From Larix sibirica (Eukaryota > Streptophyta > Pinopsida > Pinales > Pinaceae): a stretch of 14,074 nt of DNA. Below the pieces are notes generated by a model. It was not told the DNA's origin, searched no databases, and worked only from the letters and a program-made list of their open reading frames with translations. The position numbers and the translations under genes are program-made. The DNA is taken from positions 1 to 14,074 of the forward strand of contig NWUY0303934168.1 in the NCBI GenBank assembly GCA_004151065.3, given 5' to 3'. This document shows positions 1 through 8,798 of this stretch, in pieces; the stretch's first letter is position 1, and the number at the start of each line of letters is the position of its first letter.

Positions 1-165
1 TTATTTTGTTAGGAACGTGACAACATCTCTACCGTACTGGGCTGTAGAGCACACCTCGCTCCTCTCGGTGCAATAAAAGGGAAATACAGTACTGAACAAG
101 TTGAATAATTTTTGATAAGAAAAAAGGAGCCTATGTTGATATTTGTAGTCTTGTGTGTAGTGTTA

Positions 166-1148
166 TTTGGAATTGAGCCAGATAGAAAGCCTTGCAGAAG
201 ATTATAACGTCTTAGGATATATTTAGGCAACTTCACCATTTCTAAACCAGTTTTGTGATACTTGTATTAAACAATTTTATAAAAATCTCGTTGGCATTGA
301 TATTTAGTATTTACCATATAGCTATAAATATGACAAGTTACTTGCAGTATGCCAAGCAAGCCTGGAATTTGACTGGTATCTATCCCAGTCGTCTAAAATT
401 TTACCTAGGGTTTGGCAATGACTCTTGTCCTTTTTGCGGGCTGTTTTCAAACACTAAATACCAATGTGAAGTATGGTTATACAAGTAATGTGTTGTTACT
501 CGCAGTATGCGAAGCAATTTGGAATGCAGGGAGATAGAAAGCCTCGGAGGAGATTATAACGTTATAGGATATTTAGGCAATTTCCCCATCTTTAACCAGT
601 TTTGTGATACATATATATATTATGAAGTTTAATCAATTTTATAAAAAATTGGTTGGCATTGATATTTACTGTATAGCTATAAACACGTCCACTTCCTTGC
701 AGAAGGCCAAGCAAACCTGGAATTCGATTGGTATCTATTCCGGTTGTTCAAAATTTTACTGTGGGTTTGGCAATGACTCAACCTTTTCAGGGGCAGTTTT
801 CAAACATTAAATACCAATTTGAAGTATGGTTATACACGTGATATGTTCTGTTACTTTCAGTATGCCAGGCAAGCCTGGAATTTGACTGGTATCTATTCCT
901 GTCATTTAAAGTTTTACCAAGGGCTTGGCAACAACTCGTCCTTTTCAGGGGTTGTTTACGGTTATCCAAGTAATATGTCCTGTTACTTGCGGTATGCCAA
1001 GCAAGCCTGGAATTTGCCTGGTATATATACTCGTCATTTAAAACTTTACGTATGTTTTGGCAACGACTTGTCCTGTTCAGGGGCTGTTTTCAAACACTAG
1101 ATACCGATATGAAGTATGTTTATACAAGTAATATGTTATTATGCAACG
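166..1148. repeat. Diverged tandem repeat, about 157-bp unit, with interleaved second block
   Basis: A unit opening with a sequence like TATGCCAAGCAAGCCTGG starts at about 348, 703, 861 and 993, with a fragment at 505. Full units are about 157 bp. The unit at 861 is only 132 bp because it lacks about 25 bp near its end (the CAAACACTAAATACC part). A second block beginning AGATAGAAAGCC occurs at about 181 and 532, so block plus unit recurs with a period near 351 bp, which is a small higher-order structure. Identity between units is moderate, by eye. Short open frames on both strands repeat along with the DNA and show nothing I recognise, so I treat this as non-coding repeat. Positions 1-165 show nothing else. 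Confidence 0.8.
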
Positions 1149-1359
1149 AATCCTGTGTTAGTGTTTATTTCTCTCGACGTGTTGAACCTACCACACTAGG
1201 TTAATCTTTGGGAGAACTCAGTCGCTCATCTTGAAATCATGGGAAGTAGAAGATACATATAGTAGATGTATCCATTTTTGAATGTCAACAAGAGGCCAGT
1301 CCATGAAGAGTATTTGACAAACGCATAATTATTATTGCCAACGAGCTGTATCATTTTTG

Positions 1360-1854
1360 CTTGTGATACTTCCAAGCATCCTTTCATTTTCATACCATCG
1401 TCCTGGTTCAGAATATTGGACGATTTCTCAATTTCAATAGCTTCTGTCACTGTTCTTTTGTAATAGTGCCGCATTTGAGCAATCGTTTTTGTTTTCCTGG
1501 TGGCTTGGAATTGCCAGTGTGCTCTGCAAGTGCAGATCTAGCGATTTGAATGTGTTGTATCTGCCTTATGTTCCTTGAGCTTTGTTCGGATTGATTGACC
1601 TGTTTTACTAACATATATTTTGCCATATGAACGTGGAATAGCATAAACATCTTTTGAATCTTGGATTTTGTCTTTTCCATGGTTCGGCATTTTTCTGAGA
1701 GTTCGTAGGGGAGAAAGCAACCTTTACATGCCTCTTCCTTGGATTTTCTGGCGATATTAACTACATGTTCTCCATGTTGCTCTGTTCGAGATTTTTGAAG
1801 GGTTTGTTTTGGTTTGATTTTTGTTTTATCTATTACTCGGGGCCTTTGCGACAT
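1360..1854 (-). pseudogene. GIY-YIG endonuclease domain of the Penelope-like element, frameshifted
   Basis: The minus strand encodes a GIY-YIG nuclease split over frames. A linker block with CFLPYELSEKC lies near 1719-1687. The first strand motif is DVYAIP at about 1651-1634, then KIYVSKTGQSI, then KEHKAD, all in one frame ending at 1538. SALAEHTGNSK continues in a second frame (about 1535-1505). HYYKRTVTEAIEIEKSSNILN, then DDGMKM, returns to the first frame (about 1468-1375). This order matches the PLE endonuclease that nicks target DNA. Damage is clear: the CxC pair usual after the first motif is replaced (PRSYG), the Gly of the YIG motif is Ser, and the usual Arg before the Lys-Glu-His is Lys. 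Both Tyr residues, the helix Glu and the Asn are kept. The family call is firm; inactivity is inferred. Confidence 0.85.
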
Positions 1855-1855
1855 A

Positions 1856-2365
1856 GGGCCTTTGTGAGATATTTCATTTCTTGCTTCGAGGGGTTCCTTC
1901 TTAGAGACGTTAATAGCTTTGAGACCTTGTTAGCTTGTGTCACCATCATGTTAACGATTCCCAATTTTTGAGCCAGATGGTGGTGAAACAACGTGCAAGT
2001 ATTTATATGTATGGGTTTTCTCCTTATATACTAGGTGGTTATAACATTTAAGAAAGGTAGGTGTTTATCTACTTCCATTTTTATTGGACTTTAATATACT
2101 CACACTAGGTGTATCCATTAATCCTTGGGCCTTTGTGAGATGGTTCATTTCTTGTTTTGAGGGGTTCTTTCTTTGAAACCTTAATAGCTTATGTCACCAG
2201 CATGTTAATGACTCAATTTTTGAGCTATAGATGGTGGTGAGACAATGTGCAAGTATTTATATGTTCCTCTCTATATACTTGGTGATTATAACATTTGAGA
2301 AAGGTAGGTGTTTATCTTCTTCCATTTTTATTGTTACTTTAATATACTCATACTAGGTATTCAGA
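1856..2365. repeat. 271-bp tandem duplication inside the PLE reverse transcriptase
   Basis: Copies start with GGGCCTTTGTGAGAT at 1856 and 2127 and run to about 2116 and 2365. They share landmarks such as CAAGTATTTATATGT, TTATAACATTT and GAAAGGTAGGTGTTTATCT. On the minus strand both encode the same RT thumb-side segment, from near the residues LNT to the block after AQKL. The lower-coordinate copy is nearly open in one frame for its second half; the other has several stops and shifts. Either a segment was duplicated within one element, or two partial elements joined head to tail, as PLEs often do. Confidence 0.85.
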
Positions 2366-3250
2366 GGATGAGTGAATTCATTAGGTCTCTCCTTGTGTGT
2401 CTAGTGTACATTTATATCATCAAAGTACCTTCACCACCACTTAGGTTTTTGACGAGTTTCTTTTCAAAGTTATTCCATATAAAAATTAGCAATCACAAGT
2501 GAGAAAGCAGGGGTCTCATTGCGACACCTTCAATTTCCTCGTTGATTTCCTCACAATTCTGAAGTATGTTGATCTAAAGGCACATCTCCACCAACTTCAC
2601 ATTTTCTTGGTTAGTGACACTTTTTACAACCTCCATGGCTTTCATTGATTGATATTTTTGTAAAAAATGTTGTAACTAAGCAATGTGTCACCGTCTTCAA
2701 TCTCCCTATTCTTCATTTCATTTACGAAAGAGTGTTTTATTAAGGAAGGTATTGAAGCCTCATGGCTAAGTATAATTTACAAAAGAGTCTTTTATGAAGG
2801 TTGTGGTATTATTTACGAAAGAGTATTTTATGAAGTTTGTGGTATTTTTGGTACGGGTTGAAGCCTCATGGCCAAGTATTCATAAGATTATAAGTTGGAG
2901 AATGAATCATGTTTACAATGGGCCTTTGTTGAATGTCTTCCTTGTCCGTCTTCGGTAAACCATAAATTTGAGGCATTATTGGACTTTTGAAGGTCAATGC
3001 TATTTTGATGCTTTCATTAAGGGATGAATTATTAGGGGATGGATTCTTTATTGCATTCGCACCTCCTTCATAACATTGCTTATGAGATCTTGCTCCTACC
3101 TATTTGTAGCTTCCGGTGGTTGATCATTTTTTTGCTATAGTCCTCGACGTTCAAGACGACAATTGCCATTCCCTTACCCCTAGGTATTCAAGTAATATGT
3201 TGTATTCAACTTTGCTAATTCATTACCCTTGCCTCATCTTGGTTGTTTGT
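1860..3250 (-). pseudogene. Penelope-type reverse transcriptase, broken
   Basis: Several PLE RT blocks can be read in order on the minus strand in different frames. An N-terminal block reads NNQDEARV at about 3247-3215 and AIVVLNVEDYSKKM at 3166-3125. The early RT motif PQIYGLPKTDKED, followed shortly by RPIVNMIHSPTYNL, lies at 2973-2884. A motif A region near 2680-2650 reads DTLLSYN, where the family has a catalytic Asp after the aromatic residue. AMEVVKSVTNQENVKLVE follows from 2639. GVAM at 2528-2517 and IANFYME just after match the GSPLSP-type block. The catalytic Y-x-D-D motif is RYFDD at 2430-2416, with both Asp kept. The thumb-side block with HHHLAQK occurs in 1860-2000 and again, worse preserved, in 2127-2300. 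There are at least five frame changes and many stops. No open frame longer than 66 codons survives in the RT part, which is why it is easily missed. Confidence 0.8.
2721..2890. repeat. 106-bp partial tandem duplication with shorter internal repeats
   Basis: TTGAAGCCTCATGGC occurs at 2752 and 2858, a spacing of 106 bp. Inside this, TTTACGAAAGAGT or a close variant recurs at 2721, 2776 and 2812, the last two followed by the same GTGGTATT-containing tail. The duplicated piece corresponds on the minus strand to the RT segment between the SPTYNL block and motif A, so it interrupts the coding trace there. Confidence 0.7.
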
Positions 3251-3415
3251 TTGGATTTGCTCGTGGATACAAGGTACCCTTGGTGCTTTGCTAGTGTTTA
3301 TAAGGATTGAGGCCCTTCTCTTATTGTCATGTACATTTATTTTGGATGGATGTTGAGGGCAATGTGTTTTGCATTGTTCCCCATATAGGATAGAGCAACA
3401 TAGGTTCTTCATCAA

Positions 3416-4259
3416 GGGGTGTATTGAGGCACATTATCTTGCTCTCCTTGTATATCTATTTGGGTTTTCGGCTAGAAGGGTGGATACTTGGGACTTTTGT
3501 TACTTTGTTAGTGATGTAAGTTTAATCTTATTGTTAGGGTTGTTCATTTGCATATACTTGGATGGTGGATAAAGGTAACATGTGTTGCGTTGCTACTCAT
3601 TAAGTTTGTTAACGTTGGTTCTTAGTACTTTGTGTTCCTTGCTCGATAAGAACTAATAAATCCTAGGTTTATATTGATTTGGAGAAATTGTAGGGATAAG
3701 ACAAAAAAATGAGATAACGCAAGGCGGGGGTTTGAGATAGAGAAGGGGTGATGGCATGGGTTAATGGTAAACTTGAAGACGTAGTGGGAATGAGAGAAAA
3801 TTTGAAGGGCTAAATTTTTACCATGTGCTAATTTTCTAAAAGAAGGATTTGTCAATTTACATTTAATAAAAAATGATTTGTCCAAATTCTTTAAACTAAC
3901 ATTATTTTACCTTAAGTATTTTCAGATTTTTTTAGAAATTATATAAAATTTGTATAAATTTAAATATTAAAAAAATAGTGCCGAACATTTTATAATTGTC
4001 ATTTGAAGAATTAGTAAGAATTGCCAAGGTTTTTTACACTTTAAAAGAAGTATGGACTTTAAATTTTTTCTTTGAGAAAATAGGAAACAGTGCAAGAAGG
4101 GGATTTCAAATGGAAAAAGGGTGATGGGATAGTTTCATGTGAAACTTGAAGATGCACAAAGAAAAAGAGAAGATGCGAGGCCTTTCAACAAAGGGATAGT
4201 GAGATGGAAAAGGAGCTTATACCTTGTGTAAGGGAGACTAGTGTGAGTAAGTCTATCAT
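3416..4259. other. AT-rich spacer, no gene seen
   Basis: Between the PLE trace and the Copia element there is AT-rich sequence, strongest around 3890-3990. A weak open frame on the minus strand (3622-3885) resembles nothing known to me. A stretch near 3741-3785 (GGGGTGATGGCATGGG followed by AACTTGAAGAC) resembles one near 4115-4156 (AGGGTGATGGGATAG followed by AACTTGAAGATG), which suggests an old local duplication. The proximal part could be the uncharacterised 5' end of the PLE. Confidence 0.4.
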
Positions 4260-5150
4260 TGTTAAATTTCCTTATAACCCGATTTCAGATTTCAAGTGTC
4301 AATACAAATATTTAATGCTCATATTTTATGTGCATAAATTTAACTTTTTTAGATATGAAATTTTTATGACTGAAAATAGTTTCTAAACATTAAATGCATA
4401 GTGGAAGGTAGAAAACCATTAATAGAAAATGACACAAGATGTACCTTGGAAACCCCAATGAGGAAAACCAACAAACAAAGGTTTATATATTATCACTGCT
4501 CATAGAGAAACATGGAATATACACCAAAAATTTATAGCATTAAAGAACTTGTATGCTGCCTTGGGATCCATGCGAACTCTCCCCCAGTCATTGTACGACC
4601 TATTTCTATTTGATCTAGGGCTTGTACTGCCACCAAAATCTGCCCCTGGGTCCTGAGCCCTCGCTGCTGCTATACAACCACTTTCTTGTCGCTATATGGC
4701 CTCTCTTGGACTATTAAATTGCCTCTTAAATGCGACCTGCAAACGCTGCTTGGAGGACGCTCTTTCTTCCTTATTGAGAATCACTCTCAGGTTCTTCACC
4801 TTCAGCCTTTTCAAGAATCTTTCTTTCTCTCTCTCAACTCAATGAGACAATTGTGTCTAATCTCCTCCTTAGAACTCATTTTATATTTCTTTTAATGATA
4901 AAAACCCTAAACCTAGATCTCCAAAATGACTAAGGGTTAATAATAAATCTTAATCATTTGAGATCTACGGAAGTGACTTAATCTCACGTTGAGACAACTG
5001 AAGTTACTTAAGTCACTTTATCATTAAATATAAAAGTCACTTTAACTTTATAATAATAAAGATAATGTCTAGAGAAGACTCCTTTGGACAACTGCATGCA
5101 GGTGGACACTTAGCCTACAAAAGTACTTGTCCAAGCTACAAACATCAACA
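4260..5150 (-). repeat. 3' LTR of the Copia element
   Basis: This 891-bp partner of the repeat at 6905-7792 begins TGTTGATG at 5150 in minus orientation and ends at 4260. The short open frame at 4686-4895 on the plus strand is a chance frame within the LTR. The boundary is supported by the polypurine tract next to 5150. Confidence 0.9.
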
Positions 5151-5160
5151 CTCCCTCTTA
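5151..5160 (-). other. Polypurine tract of the Copia element
   Basis: The minus strand reads TAAGAGGGAG directly before the TG that opens the 3' LTR, the expected place and base content for the plus-strand DNA primer. It confirms the 5150 boundary. Confidence 0.7.
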
Positions 5161-5892
5161 GCGAGGAAGGTACTTCTGGAAAAACCTCCACCTGGAACTG
5201 GCTCTGTCTCCAATCCTTGAATAATATCCACCACATCATTCGCTGCTCTGGCTGCTTCCTATGAACTGGGGGACTTCCCTGCCACTTGCTTTGGAATCTG
5301 TTTTGAAGTTCTGTTCTTCCTCACTATGCTCCTAGGAAGCTCCACATACTCTTGAGCATCCATCAATGTCAGCGCATACTAACTTGGTCTTTTGACAGTA
5401 CTTGAAGAAAATTCTTGCCCATCTTCTTGATTCGAAGACTAAATCCCTAGTATCAGTTAAATATTTGGAGCCTCTGACTCACTCTCTGTCACTGACATCA
5501 ATCCTCGATCCAAGATCTCATTGGACCAACCTACAGGTTTTTCCCCATCAACCTATATAACTCACCCTCTTTTAAACCAATCCTCACAACTATGTTCTGG
5601 AATCTCCCTCTGAATGTATGAGCACATGTCCAGTCTAGAACAGGATCCCATACCCCTTGTCCTCCAGAGTAGAGACTGCAAGCAAGTTCATCTCCAATTT
5701 TGGGACATGCATCACTCATGCCACCTCCAGAGTTCCTGTTGACTTTAGTTGAAATAAAACTGTTCCAACCCCCTTCACTGCATGTATGGTGTCAACCCCA
5801 CTATCCACATAGCAATCTGAATTTGTCTCTGAAACACTAAGGAACAACTCCTTCATTCCCATCATATGGTTAGATTCACAATTGTCTACGAA
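5161..5892 (-). pseudogene. pol: Copia pol remnants: protease and GAG-pre-integrase pieces, large deletion
   Basis: Right after the gag stop the frame continues as FVDNCESNHMMGMKELF, the plant Copia protease start, whose usual active-site Asp-Ser-Gly is here Asp-Asn-Cys. It goes on through KGVGTVLFQLKSTGTLEV, an in-frame stop, and HVPKLEMNLLAVSTLEDKG to about 5640. After a frameshift, IGLKEGELYRLMG (about 5575-5537) matches the GAG-pre-integrase block. After another shift, ILDRGLMSVTESESEAP (from about 5516) and YALTLMDAQEYVELPRS look like the linker that in related elements lies between integrase and RT. No integrase HHCC or DDE, RT or RNase H motifs remain. A single large internal deletion joining these pieces is the simplest reading; the linker identification is from memory of the family and less certain. 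Confidence 0.72.
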
Positions 5893-6779
5893 TCATGCAT
5901 CACTGTCCACAAGCTTTGCACTTATACCACTTGTGCAGGAAATGTGTGCAGCTAAAAAGAACTCCTCAAACTTGGATGCAAACTCTTCAACCTCTGCTGA
6001 GGCTGCAACCTGAGTTTCACCTTTTCCTTTATTTTTGTTTGGACATTGACCAACATAGTGCCTTGTTTTGTGATATGCAAAGCACTTGACTTTGCTCATG
6101 TCGTTTTTCTCACCCTTTGAAGTAACCCCACCATTGGAGCTTTTCTTGGCTTTGCTCTTTCCCGTGAGAGCAACATTCTCCTCATCATCACCTTGTTGTT
6201 GTCCTTTATGGTTGGATCCCATTCTCATCTCTTCTCGTGTGAATTTGTTCCATAATTTTTCCCAGTTGGGAAGATTCTCTCTAGCAACAATTCCATAGAT
6301 GAAAACATTCCATGGTTTAGAAAAGTGTTTCAAGGCCGTTCTTACCAATTCTGGATATTCAACCTTCTCCCCAACAATAGCCAACTCATCATGGACTTGT
6401 GTGATTTTAGTGAGATAGTATGTAACGGTATCAGATTTAGACATCTTCATGCTGTGAAGCTTGTCTTGTAGCACCATCTTCCTATTTTGGTTGCCACTTT
6501 GATAAAGCTCTGTCAGAGATTCCCACATCTGGAAAGCATGCCTCTTCTTGGACACATGAGGGATAATGTGATCTCTGACAACATCTAAAATGATTCTCTT
6601 GGCTTTCACATTTTTCTTGTTGAAAGCCGCCAAAGGTACTCTATTGGTAGAAACAACCACGATTTTCTCAACGATATCCCATAGCTCACTTTCCTCCAAC
6701 AACAATGCAATCCTTTCTTTACAGGTCTAAAATTTGATGCCCCTTCCAACCGATCTTTGAACTTCAAACTGGTAGCGAT
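5893..6779 (-). pseudogene. gag: Copia gag (UBN2-type capsid and zinc knuckle), frameshifted
   Basis: Gag forms the virus-like particle and binds element RNA. The first part reads LKFKDRLEGASNF near 6767-6729 in one frame. A single-base loss near 6722-6728 moves the rest to another frame, which stays open for about 270 residues to a stop at 5893. That frame holds the UBN2-type landmarks LLLEESELWDIVE, AAFNKKNVKAKRII, QNRKMVLQDKL, LTKITQVHDEL and SIVARENLP-like IVARENLPNW. The zinc knuckle (Cys208, Tyr211, His216, Cys221 of this frame) has perfect CCHC spacing but Tyr in place of the second Cys. The likely original start is the ATC at 6777-6779, followed by codons for Ala-Thr-Ser and about 125 bp from the primer site, read as a mutated ATG. 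The end stop TGA at 5893 stands where related proteins run on into protease. Family call firm. Confidence 0.9.
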
Positions 6780-6892
6780 CTTCTTTTTGCCTTTCTGATA
6801 CAACGAGCCCAAACCCTCCTTGGTAAAATAAACCCTCTTGCAAATCTCTTGCAGATATGTGTCAAATACTTGGTTTCTTTCTTAGAAGCAAA

Positions 6893-6904
6893 GCTACGAT
6901 ATCA
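6893..6904 (-). other. Primer binding site of the Copia element
   Basis: Immediately inside the 5' LTR the minus strand reads TGATATCGTAGC followed by TTTGCTTC. This matches the plant Copia site TGGTATCAGAGC, complementary to initiator methionine tRNA, at most positions. The mismatches fit decay. It sets the strand of the element and the end of the 5' LTR. Confidence 0.75.
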
Positions 6905-7792
6905 TGCTAAATTTCCTTAAAACCTAGTTTCAGATTTCCAGTGCCAATAAAAATATTTAATGCTAAGATTTTATGCACAAAAATTTAACTTTTCCAGATT
7001 TGAAATTTTATGAATGGAAATACTCTAAGTTTCTAGACATTAAGTGCACAATGGAAGATACAAAACCATTAACAAAAAATGACAAAGATGTACCTTGGAA
7101 AGCCCAATGGGGGAAACTAACAAACATGGAGATTTTTTGATAATTAGTACTCACAAAGAAATTTGGAATATACAACAGAAATTTACAACAATAAAGAACT
7201 TGTACATTGCCTTGGGATTCGTAGCAACTCTTGTATGACCTGTTTCTATTGGCTGTAGGGATTGTACGACCACCAAAATATGCCCCTGGGTCCTCTGCCC
7301 TTTCTATTGCTGTAGATCCACTTTCTTGCTGCCGTATGACCTCTTTTGGATTGTTGTATTTTCTCTTAAAGACTGTTGTACGACTTGCAAAAGCTGCCTC
7401 GAGGATGCCTTTTCTACCTTGCTGAGAATCTCTCCCGGGTTCTTCTCCTTTAGCCTCTTCAAGACTCTTTCTCTCTTTCTCTATCAACTCAGTTAGACAA
7501 TTGTGTTTAATATCCTCCTTAGAACTCCTTTTTATAAAATTTTAATGATAAAATCCCTAAACTTAGATCTTCAAAATGATTAAGGGCTAAGATTAAATCT
7601 TAATCATTTGAGATCTACATATGTAACTTAATATCACGTTGAGACAACTTAAGTCACTTTATCATTAACTATAAAAGTCACTTTAACTTTATAATAATAA
7701 AGTTAATGTCTAAAGAAGACCCCCTTTAGACAACTTGATGTAGGTAGACACTTAGCCTATAGAAGTACCTGTATGAGCTATAAAACTCAACA
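6905..7792 (-). repeat. 5' LTR of the Copia element
   Basis: This 888-bp repeat is the promoter-bearing LTR for the minus-strand element. In minus orientation it begins TGTTGAG at 7792 and ends with CA at 6905. It aligns over its whole length with 4260-5150; shared landmarks include ATGTACCTTGGAAA, TGCCCCTGGGTCCT, CTCCTTAGAACTC and AGTCACTTTAACTTTATAAT. The TG/CA ends and the adjoining primer binding site fix the boundary at 6905. Confidence 0.9.
7527..7536 (-). promoter_or_regulatory. Probable TATA box of the 5' LTR
   Basis: The minus strand reads TATAAAAAGG about 260 bp into the 5' LTR, a plausible core promoter for the element, with transcription starting shortly after at lower coordinates. 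The equivalent place in the 3' LTR reads ATATAAAATG, so the feature is roughly conserved. There is no direct evidence of activity. Confidence 0.45.
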
Positions 7793-8798
7793 ATCACAAG
7801 TTGTCTTGTTGGATATGGATTATGTGTTAATCTAAATGATTGCAATGGTAAAAAAGATACTCAAGCTTTCACTCATGAAAATAAGGGGAAATGTCTTCAT
7901 TAAGCACAAAGGAAATAATCGATGCAACTATCTTGATAGAGTATTTATTGCGAGGGATGGACTATTGGAAATGAAGGACATGTTTAATGTCACTTTTAAT
8001 AGTTGGCAAGATGAAGGTATTGCCATGATCATGTTCCATTTTTACCCCTTTGTTTCTTCATCATGTAAAAAGTGCATTCCTTTGAAAACTAAATGTCCAA
8101 TAGCATTTTTTATCCCAATAAAAATAGGTTGTAAGTAAACCACCATAAACACTTGGCAAAACAAAATGTTGTATTGGTTACAAACCACAAACCAAAGTTA
8201 CCCTATAAACTAAAATTGACTCCTTGGACATAACATACTTTTGCATATGAAGTACAAAACAGAACACATCTATTACATAACCAATACAATATACATAAAT
8301 AAACAATAATTAATTAGATTGATTAATACAATATTTAAACTAAATATGAGTATACCATTATCAAGGATAGGACTCATCTTTGGTGGGTGTGATGTAGTCC
8401 TTTTCTTGGTGTCCACCCTCCTAGAATCACATTGGGGATTGTTAGTACGTATATTTACATTTATGAAAAAGTTGAGAGCAACAATTTTCTTCCTCACGGT
8501 ACAATGCAAAGGACGAGGGACTGTTAGGCGATAAATTTGGCAACGACAAAGTTCCAATTATCGTTCTTCCAATAGAGTTGAGCAATCAACATATATGGCA
8601 ATTGGACAAGCAATTATGATCCATGATTAAGGAAGAAACACAAATCAAGCTTCGGGATTGAAGAAGCAATCCAAGAATGCTACACTAGCAACAGTTGCAG
8701 TGCAGATATACGATCAACGATGTTGATAGATCGAGGATCAAGATTGAAGACTCGTATGCTTTTAGACCCTTGAAAGTGCTTGGGTGTTATTTAAAGCG
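7793..8798. other. Spacer, no supported gene
   Basis: About 1 kb beside the Copia element. A 100-codon plus-strand frame (7836-8138) and overlapping frames on both strands at 8273-8557 have no motif I know and no better coding character than their opposite-strand partners. 8230-8345 is AT-rich. I see no RNA gene, promoter or repeat that I can support. Confidence 0.4.

Larger units (their letters stand above)
1226..3415 (-). mobile_element. Degenerate Penelope-like retroelement (RT plus GIY-YIG, Dryad-like)
   Basis: Read on the minus strand, this region carries in order a reverse transcriptase (about 3247 down to 1860), a linker and a GIY-YIG endonuclease (about 1648 down to 1366). That is the domain order of endonuclease-bearing Penelope-like elements, which copy RNA into DNA at a nick made by the endonuclease. 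The coding trace runs through several frames with many stops, so the element is dead. Two internal tandem duplications (1856-2365 and 2721-2890) distort it. I found no pseudo-LTR or target duplication; both ends are estimates, and the 5' end may extend beyond 3415. PLEs of this type in seed plants are known from conifers (Dryad); the assignment to that family is inferred from motif similarity. Confidence 0.82.
4260..7792 (-). mobile_element. Internally deleted Ty1/Copia LTR retrotransposon
   Basis: A 3.5-kb element is bounded by two direct repeats of about 890 bp that begin TG and end CA. Read on the minus strand it runs 5' LTR (7792-6905), primer binding site, gag, protease remnants, a scrap of late pol, polypurine tract, 3' LTR (5150-4260). 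The gag belongs to the UBN2/retrotran-gag type typical of plant Copia. The internal region is only about 1.75 kb: integrase, reverse transcriptase and RNase H are absent. Flanks read ATCAT before 4260 and ATCAC after 7792, an imperfect 5-bp target duplication. The LTRs differ by roughly 15-20% by eye, so the insertion is old. It cannot move on its own. Confidence 0.9.

Noticed and set aside
9-239. 76-codon minus-strand open frame
   Set aside because: It overlaps the repeat block that recurs at 532, where the frame is not kept. No motif recognised.
255-1100. Several short plus-strand frames repeating a KQAWNLTGIY-type peptide
   Set aside because: The similarity between them follows from the DNA tandem repeat. 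Stops and shifts between units argue against a real repeat protein.
3116-3572. Plus-strand open frames of 64-67 codons with hydrophobic residues
   Set aside because: They lie opposite the PLE minus-strand trace or in its likely 5' end. Hydrophobicity is expected on the antisense of Lys/Glu/Asn-rich coding sequence.
5895-6298. Plus-strand frames inside the Copia gag
   Set aside because: Shadows of the well-supported minus-strand gag.
7836-8138. 100-codon plus-strand open frame
   Set aside because: It has an ATG start and mixed composition but no recognisable domain, signal or promoter. The length is within chance for this base composition.
8273-8557. Overlapping open frames on both strands
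   Set aside because: Opposite-strand frames of similar length with no motifs; nothing distinguishes a real gene.
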